Source: Azolla pinnata (taxonomy: Eukaryota; Streptophyta; Polypodiopsida; Salviniales; Salviniaceae). Taken from it: DNA of 64,000 bases. Positions 58,930 to 64,000 of the stretch are shown one piece after another. The notes under the pieces were generated by a model. The model had not been told where the DNA came from. It saw only the letters and a program-made list of their open reading frames with translations, and did not search any database. Position 1 is the stretch's first letter. Every line of letters begins with the position of its first letter. The position numbers and the translations under genes are program-made. The stretch spans positions 1-64,000 of the forward strand of contig JBBBWG010015779.1 in assembly GCA_037176905.1 (NCBI GenBank), in the 5' to 3' direction.

Positions 58930-59760
58930 AGAGCAGAAGCAGGAGCTATCTGGCGATGGCAGACGAAGAAGAAGAAGAAGAAAGGAAGAAGAGGAAGAAG
59001 ACGAAGAAGAAGAAGAAGGAAGGGTTTCTTGTGTGGAAATGCATGCATACATACACACACATACATACATGCACGCACACATACATACATACACACATAC
59101 ATACATACATACACACATGCATACATACATACATACATCCCTCCACCCATGCATCCATCCATCCACCCACACGCACCACACACATGCATGCACGCACACA
59201 TACATACATACATACATATACCCGCCCACACATACATACACGCACACGCACGCACACATGCATATATATGCATCCACCCACGCATGCATACATGCAGCTA
59301 CACATAACATGCACAAAGACATACCTACGCACACATACATACATGAATACATACATCCATCCATCCACACGCACATGCACATACACATACATGCGCACAG
59401 GCATACATACACATGCATGCATGCATGCATCCATCCATCCTTACATACATACACGCGCGTAGACATACATGCAGACACGCATGCATACATACATGCACAC
59501 CTATAGACACGGAGACACACATACATACATACATACATACATACATACATGCACGCATACATACATGCTTACTTACATCCAACCATCCATCTATCCATCC
59601 ATGTACGCATACATCCATACACACACACACACATGCATACACACATGCTTACATCCAACCATCCATCCATCCATCCATCCATGCACACATACATCCATCC
59701 ATCCACCCACACATACATACATACATACATACGCACGCACACATCCATACATACATATGT
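58930..59760. repeat. Large compound microsatellite (GAA; CATA/CATC/CACA)
   Basis: A GAA-rich stretch (about 58963-59030) runs into about 700 bp of CATACATA, CATCCATC and ATGCATGC motifs, immediately upstream of the eEF1B start. Open frames of up to 277 codons across it are repeat artefacts. Confidence 0.95.
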
Positions 59761-59901
59761 GTGTTGAGGGCCCAGAACGAATGCGAATATTACGAGTGTA
59801 ATACCTTTCGCTGTTAAATTTGTTTTGTATACATACAAAAGCTTGATGTAGTGGTAGGATAAGATCAATCCATACTACTGTTGTCGCCTGTGTGAACTCG
59901 G

Positions 59902-59979
59902 TGTTTCAATCTCGCTTACTGTCTTTTATGATTTCGAATTGTTTCAATCTCGCTTACTGTCTTTTATGATTTCGAATTT
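59902..59979. repeat. Tandem duplication, 39-bp unit
   Basis: Two identical 39-bp copies starting GTTTCAATCTCGCTTACTGT. A very recent duplication. Confidence 0.97.
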
Positions 59980-61116
59980 ACATTTTGGTTTTTGTTTGCC
60001 AAAAAATGCCTAACAAAATTATAAAGTACATTTTATCGCCCACTAAAATCGGAAACTGCAAATTAACACCTGCTAAAATCAGACATTACAATTTAACGCA
60101 TACTCTCATCTGCAACTAAATATTAATGCCTACTTAATTATAGTTAGTATGAATTAATTGATTTTATTCCTAATCGCTTCCACTAATTGGTCCTAACCAA
60201 TTCCCTTACTATATTCGATTAACAAAAGCCAGTAATTTTATAATCTAAGTAATTAATTAATGCGTTAACAATACAATTGAGTGTTAATCGATTAATTAAT
60301 TGGATGCTAATTGAACTCACAATTAATTATTTTGGTGGTAATGAATTAATTGAGCATTAATTTGTAATTTTTAAGTTTTATTAGGCGTTAAAATGTAATT
60401 TATACCTTTGCCAAATGTTTTTTGATCATTTTATACTGTAAAAATCTTTTTCATTCTTGAATGATGCTTTTATACTACCATACAAATGCGCGAATTTATA
60501 CGCGACTAGAATGTATGGTTTGTTTTTGCGCTCGTCATCATCATCGTTCACTACTAATGTTGTCTTTCCTGCTGTTTATGCTCATGTGGTGGTAGTGTTG
60601 TTGTGGTTGCCAATTTCATCTGTCTTTCCCTTGCGTCATTTCCTAAAGCAGATACAATGCAATTTATTTGGTTCTAACATGTCTGTGAATTTCACATTTT
60701 TTCCAAAGTCAAAAGAGAAATTGGTGCATTATACTCTAGGCCCACTTGTGATTTTATACCATAGCAGCAAATGTCTAAACTAAAAGTTACTCTATCAAAA
60801 CCTCACAGAATGCATATCTTGTAGGCTATGCAACATACATATCTATTCCATTGCATGTGTCTAGACACATCTAGAGCTAATCAATATCATATCCAATAGT
60901 TGTTAGCCCTTTGACATACACGATATCGTTTTCACACTTGACAACTTCATCTGATGGGTCAAGTATAGTTCATTTGTTCTAACAATTGCTACTAGCTTAT
61001 CGCGGAATATAGCTACTCAAAATGGGGTGTTTCGAGAAATGCAAGCGAAAAATTGGTAACAGCGGGATCGTCAATTTCTTAAATTTATAAGTAAGTTTTG
61101 GTGTTCTCTTTCAATA

Positions 61117-61224
61117 AGTATTTTGTCACTGGACAATTAGAACAATAAGAACTATGCAATTTTTTAACTTAGTATTTTGTCACTGGACAACTAGAACAAA
61201 AAGAACTAACCAATTACTTAACTT
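61117..61224. repeat. Tandem duplication, 54-bp unit
   Basis: Two similar copies starting AGTATTTTGTCACTGGACAA, with several differences. Confidence 0.9.
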
Positions 61225-61964
61225 ATAATTAAAGAATATTTAGCTTTCTAAGTTTGAAAAAGTTAAGAACCATAGATAATGAACATCATCTTATTTTCAT
61301 GGAAGGAAATGAGAGATCCATTCCAACAAACATCTCTATCGACTCAAGAATCGATTTGAAGACAACCACTACAACAAAGAGGGGAGCTCACCTCAATGGA
61401 CTTTCCAACCAATATGGCTTTCCACAAGATCAAGTTTCTGATCATTTTATTTTAATGTTGAATGGTTTTACTTCCAAGTCATTTGTTTTATGCTCAATCA
61501 TTTTATTATTGCAATGTGACATGAAAAGAAATATTCCAAGAGGGCAAAGATAAATGGAGGTATCTAAATTACCATCAAACCCATTCACAAATTAGTTCCT
61601 ATCTTTTGTTGTAATCGATTATTAAAGAGCATATAATGAGCCCCAACTAACAGTAGAAGTCCTCTTTCAATGGGATTTGAACGGATGTTTCTTGCATTAT
61701 TGTAAAACATGGGCTGAGCATTGTCTTTAAAGAATCGCAAAGCTGTGCATTATTCATGCTTCCTTGGCCACATTGCATCGAATCTAAAAGCCTGTGCTCA
61801 AGAATCGAAGCGATTTGTGTTGGGAGATTTCAGAATTTAACCCTGGGAAACAAGATATATGTGCCCTTACCAATCACCACCACCACGGGCATCTCATCAT
61901 CCACATTCTCAAAGTCGCATTATCATTGCTACAACTACAATAGTCAAGGTGGCATATCGTTGCT

Positions 61965-61968
61965 GTCG

Positions 61969-62010
<42 letters not shown>

Positions 62011-62316
62011 CCGCAGATCTTGTCACCATTATGGATGGCATCAAATCACATTGACTAGGTCGGCATTGAACCAAGATCACCATCGAGCGGCTACCAGCCA
62101 TATCTTGTTTATCATCATGGGGGTTATATTCATCATCATGAAGTGAATAGCTACCATATCACATTGCATCACCATCATCCTCATGGCTAGCACAGTCATG
62201 GTGAGTGATATGCTCAACATGCATCATCAAGAATGATGCCATCACAATTGAATCAAATTGCCCATCAGCATCATCATCATCATCATCATCTTCTTCTTCT
62301 TCTTCATAAGATGATT
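61965..62316. repeat. TCA/ATC trinucleotide repeats
   Basis: TCA runs at about 61965-62009 and 62262-62290, followed by a TTC run to 62316, downstream of the DREB2-like gene. Confidence 0.9.
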
Positions 62317-62475
62317 GATTGTTTTCTCTTGTGTATAGATCAAATCTGACGCTATTACTCACCCTATGAACAATCCAGCATTGCCTATATTCATAGGGCA
62401 TCATTTGCCATCATCATCAAATCCTCCTCCTCCTCATCATCATCATCCAAGCTCTTTCTTGCTTATGGGATCAAT

Positions 62476-63729
62476 TCATCCTTGCTCCTCATCATATAAC
62501 AAACTTTGCCCATATTCACGATCCAAATCCGACCCCATTGCAATCACACCCACCCCCATTGTTCCCGATCTGAAAACATTTGAGCGACTATCGACAGCAA
62601 GCAGCTGTTCCCAACATATGCCCTCCGACTCCATTTCCTCATGGGCCATACATTCATCCCCTCGAAGCTTCATCATCTCATCCATGGCCTGAAGCTCTGC
62701 ATCGAGAATCTCCTCGCTAATCAGCTGCTGCTGGCTAGGATTGTATTCCCAATCGAAGGAATATTCTCCCGATGGACGAAGAGAAGAATCCCCTTCGAAC
62801 AGTGAGCTGTGATCAAAGCTTCCGTCACCATCACCGCAGAGCTCATCTGGAAGATCCATGGTCTTCCTCCCCATACTTCCCACCATGTCTGCATACTGAT
62901 CCATCTTCACCGTCTGAGTTTCACAATTAGCATTCTGCTTAACCATGTCCTCACTACGGGCCTTGCTTGATCCATCGATTCCTGTGTTGCCATTACCACC
63001 AGGCATGGTGAAGCTTCCATTGCTGTTCATACAATCCTTAGGGATTCCATTGCTGTCCTTACATATCTTCTTCTCCTCTGACTGATCTGCATCTTCTACC
63101 TCATTCTGAGACAATGCAGGTAGGCCGAAGCTTCTCCCATCGACACCATCCATACGCACCTTCCCCTCCATCTTGCCGGAGCTATCATCCACGGTTTCTG
63201 CCGAAGTAGCAGAACATCGAGGGAGCTTGAAGCTTCCATTACCGGGGTTAGGGTTAGGCTTCGCGACGATTTCAGGAAGGTTGAGGCGAGCACAGGAGCC
63301 GTAGAGGATTCTCGCAGCTTGATCGTAGGCGAGGGCGGCCTCTCCGGCGGTGGAGAAGGTCCCGAGCCACAGCCGTTCGCCTCTGTTAGGTTCTCTGATC
63401 TCCGCTACCCACTTGCCCCAAGTCCTCTGGCGAACACCTCGGTAGCTACACCATGGATTCTCAGGTCCGCCTTTACCTTTCATGCAGCCTTTCTTGGAGC
63501 CTTTGGAGGGAGCTTTCCGGGCCGAGTTCCTCGCCAGAGAATCAGAAGAAGCAGAAGAGGAGGAGGAGGAGGAGGAGGAGGAGGAGGGGAGGTTTACTTG
63601 ATTCTCAGGCAGATTTGATGAGAGGAGATTCTTGTTGTTGTGATCCTCCCACCACGACAAGATCTCTGCGACGGAAGAGCAGCCATGGGGCCTGGGCTTG
63701 GTGGTTTTCCGCGTTCTGCGCAACGCCAT
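62476..63729 (-). CDS. DREB2: DREB2-type AP2/ERF transcription factor
   Basis: One open frame of 417 residues from the Met in [13 protein letters not shown]. The longer frame upstream runs into CTT repeats and is unlikely to be translated. The AP2 domain spans about residues 96-153 ([38 protein letters not shown]), with Val14 and Glu19, the DREB signature for DRE/CRT (GCCGAC) binding. Upstream is the DREB2-type basic segment [20 protein letters not shown] and a Ser run at about 49-59. DREB2 factors drive drought and heat genes. The acidic C-terminus ([26 protein letters not shown]) probably activates transcription. I could not identify the DREB2A negative-regulatory segment with confidence. 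Confidence 0.9.
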   Translation of the reverse strand: MALRRTRKTTKPRPHGCSSVAEILSWWEDHNNKNLLSSNLPENQVNLPSSSSSSSSSSSASSDSLARNSARKAPSKGSKKGCMKGKGGPENPWCSYRGVRQRTWGKWVAEIREPNRGERLWLGTFSTAGEAALAYDQAARILYGSCARLNLPEIVAKPNPNPGNGSFKLPRCSATSAETVDDSSGKMEGKVRMDGVDGRSFGLPALSQNEVEDADQSEEKKICKDSNGIPKDCMNSNGSFTMPGGNGNTGIDGSSKARSEDMVKQNANCETQTVKMDQYADMVGSMGRKTMDLPDELCGDGDGSFDHSSLFEGDSSLRPSGEYSFDWEYNPSQQQLISEEILDAELQAMDEMMKLRGDECMAHEEMESEGICWEQLLAVDSRSNVFRSGTMGVGVIAMGSDLDREYGQSLLYDEEQG

Positions 63730-63747
63730 AGCTCGCTGCTTCTCAGA

Positions 63748-63945
63748 GAAGAAGAAGAAGAAGAAGAAGAAGAAGAAGAGACAAAGAAAGACAGAAGAAG
63801 AAGGAAAGGAAGAAGAAGAAGAAGAAGAAGAAGAGACAAAGAAAGACAGAAGAAGAAAGAAAGGAAGAAGAAGAAGAAGAAGAAGAGACAAAGAAAAAAC
63901 AGAAGAAGAAAGAAAGGAAGAAGAAGAAGAAGAAGAAGAAGAAAT
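63748..63945. repeat. GAA repeats in the DREB2 leader
   Basis: Three or more blocks of GAA (CTT on the gene strand) separated by GACAAAGAAAGACAG-like spacers, in the presumed 5' UTR. CTT-rich leaders are common in plant genes. Confidence 0.85.
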
Positions 63946-64000
63946 GGAATGGAGACAATTTTGTAATTAGAAAACTTTCAAAGGACAGATTTGCAATTAG

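Larger units (their letters stand above)
59761..62475. other. AT-rich intergenic region, no gene seen
   Basis: Rich in TTAATTAAT from 60100 to 60400, with a degenerate ~30-bp repeat at 60007-60140. The small tandem duplications are listed separately. An open frame at 61254-61553 shows no domain. The last few hundred bases should hold the 3' UTR of the DREB2-like gene. Confidence 0.55.

Noticed and set aside
58729-59562. Open frames of 100-277 codons on both strands
   Set aside because: They follow tetranucleotide repeats without stops and have no domain features; only the eEF1B first exon inside the minus-strand frame is real.

Overview
This is a 64-kb piece of a plant nuclear genome, almost certainly a flowering plant. 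The evidence is interrupted genes with GT-AG introns, TTTAGGG-type telomere-like tracts, and plant-specific families (VQ protein, DREB2-type AP2, APD1-type AP2, plant PRCC and PNRC proteins). I cannot name the species. Exon boundaries below were set by hand from open frames, splice signals and remembered family sequence. In every multi-exon gene the chosen exons add up to a whole number of codons.

Layout. 0-2 kb: an intronless VQ-motif gene. 2-7 kb: the splicing factor SF3B5, with a stray copy of its last exon upstream. 7.1-11.8 kb: a THO6/DWA1-type WD40 gene with a long interstitial telomere-like tract before its start. 12.8-17.2 kb: an FAD-dependent DAO-type oxidoreductase. 18.2-20.9 kb (minus): a TraB/Tiki-family protein. 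21.7-23.7 kb (minus): an unrecognised glycosylated two-span membrane protein, divergent from a PNRC-motif protein at 24.05-25.09 kb. 25-29.5 kb: gene-free, with a hAT-like MITE candidate and a decayed Gypsy pol fossil. 29.5-32.7 kb: a Btz-like (CASC3/Barentsz-type) charged protein whose first intron is filled by a tandem array resembling its own 3' splice site. 32.7-35.1 kb: gene-free, with repeats. 35.1-44.4 kb: a large ~192-bp satellite in two blocks of different age, with a gag-type LTR-element fossil between them. 44.7-45.5 kb: a decayed DUF4283/zinc-knuckle coding relic. 45.9-47.8 kb: plant PRCC. 49.4-52.0 kb (minus): an APD1-like AP2 protein, with a presumed 5' UTR exon at 53.5 kb. 53.6-54.5 kb: minisatellites. 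56.2-58.9 kb (minus): eEF1B beta/delta, whose stop codon is split by the last intron. 59-59.8 kb: a large microsatellite. 62.5-63.7 kb (minus): a DREB2-type AP2 factor.

The genes form no operon or pathway cluster. Several act in mRNA biogenesis (SF3B5, THO6, the Btz-like protein, PRCC, and PNRC by its decapping-type motif), but this is probably ordinary gene order. I found no convincing new multi-gene system. The most unusual structures are the array of splice-site-like repeats in the Btz-like gene's intron, the two-age satellite and its possible link to the PRCC leader, the intron-split stop codon, two inferred GC-AG introns, and the telomere-like tract next to THO6.
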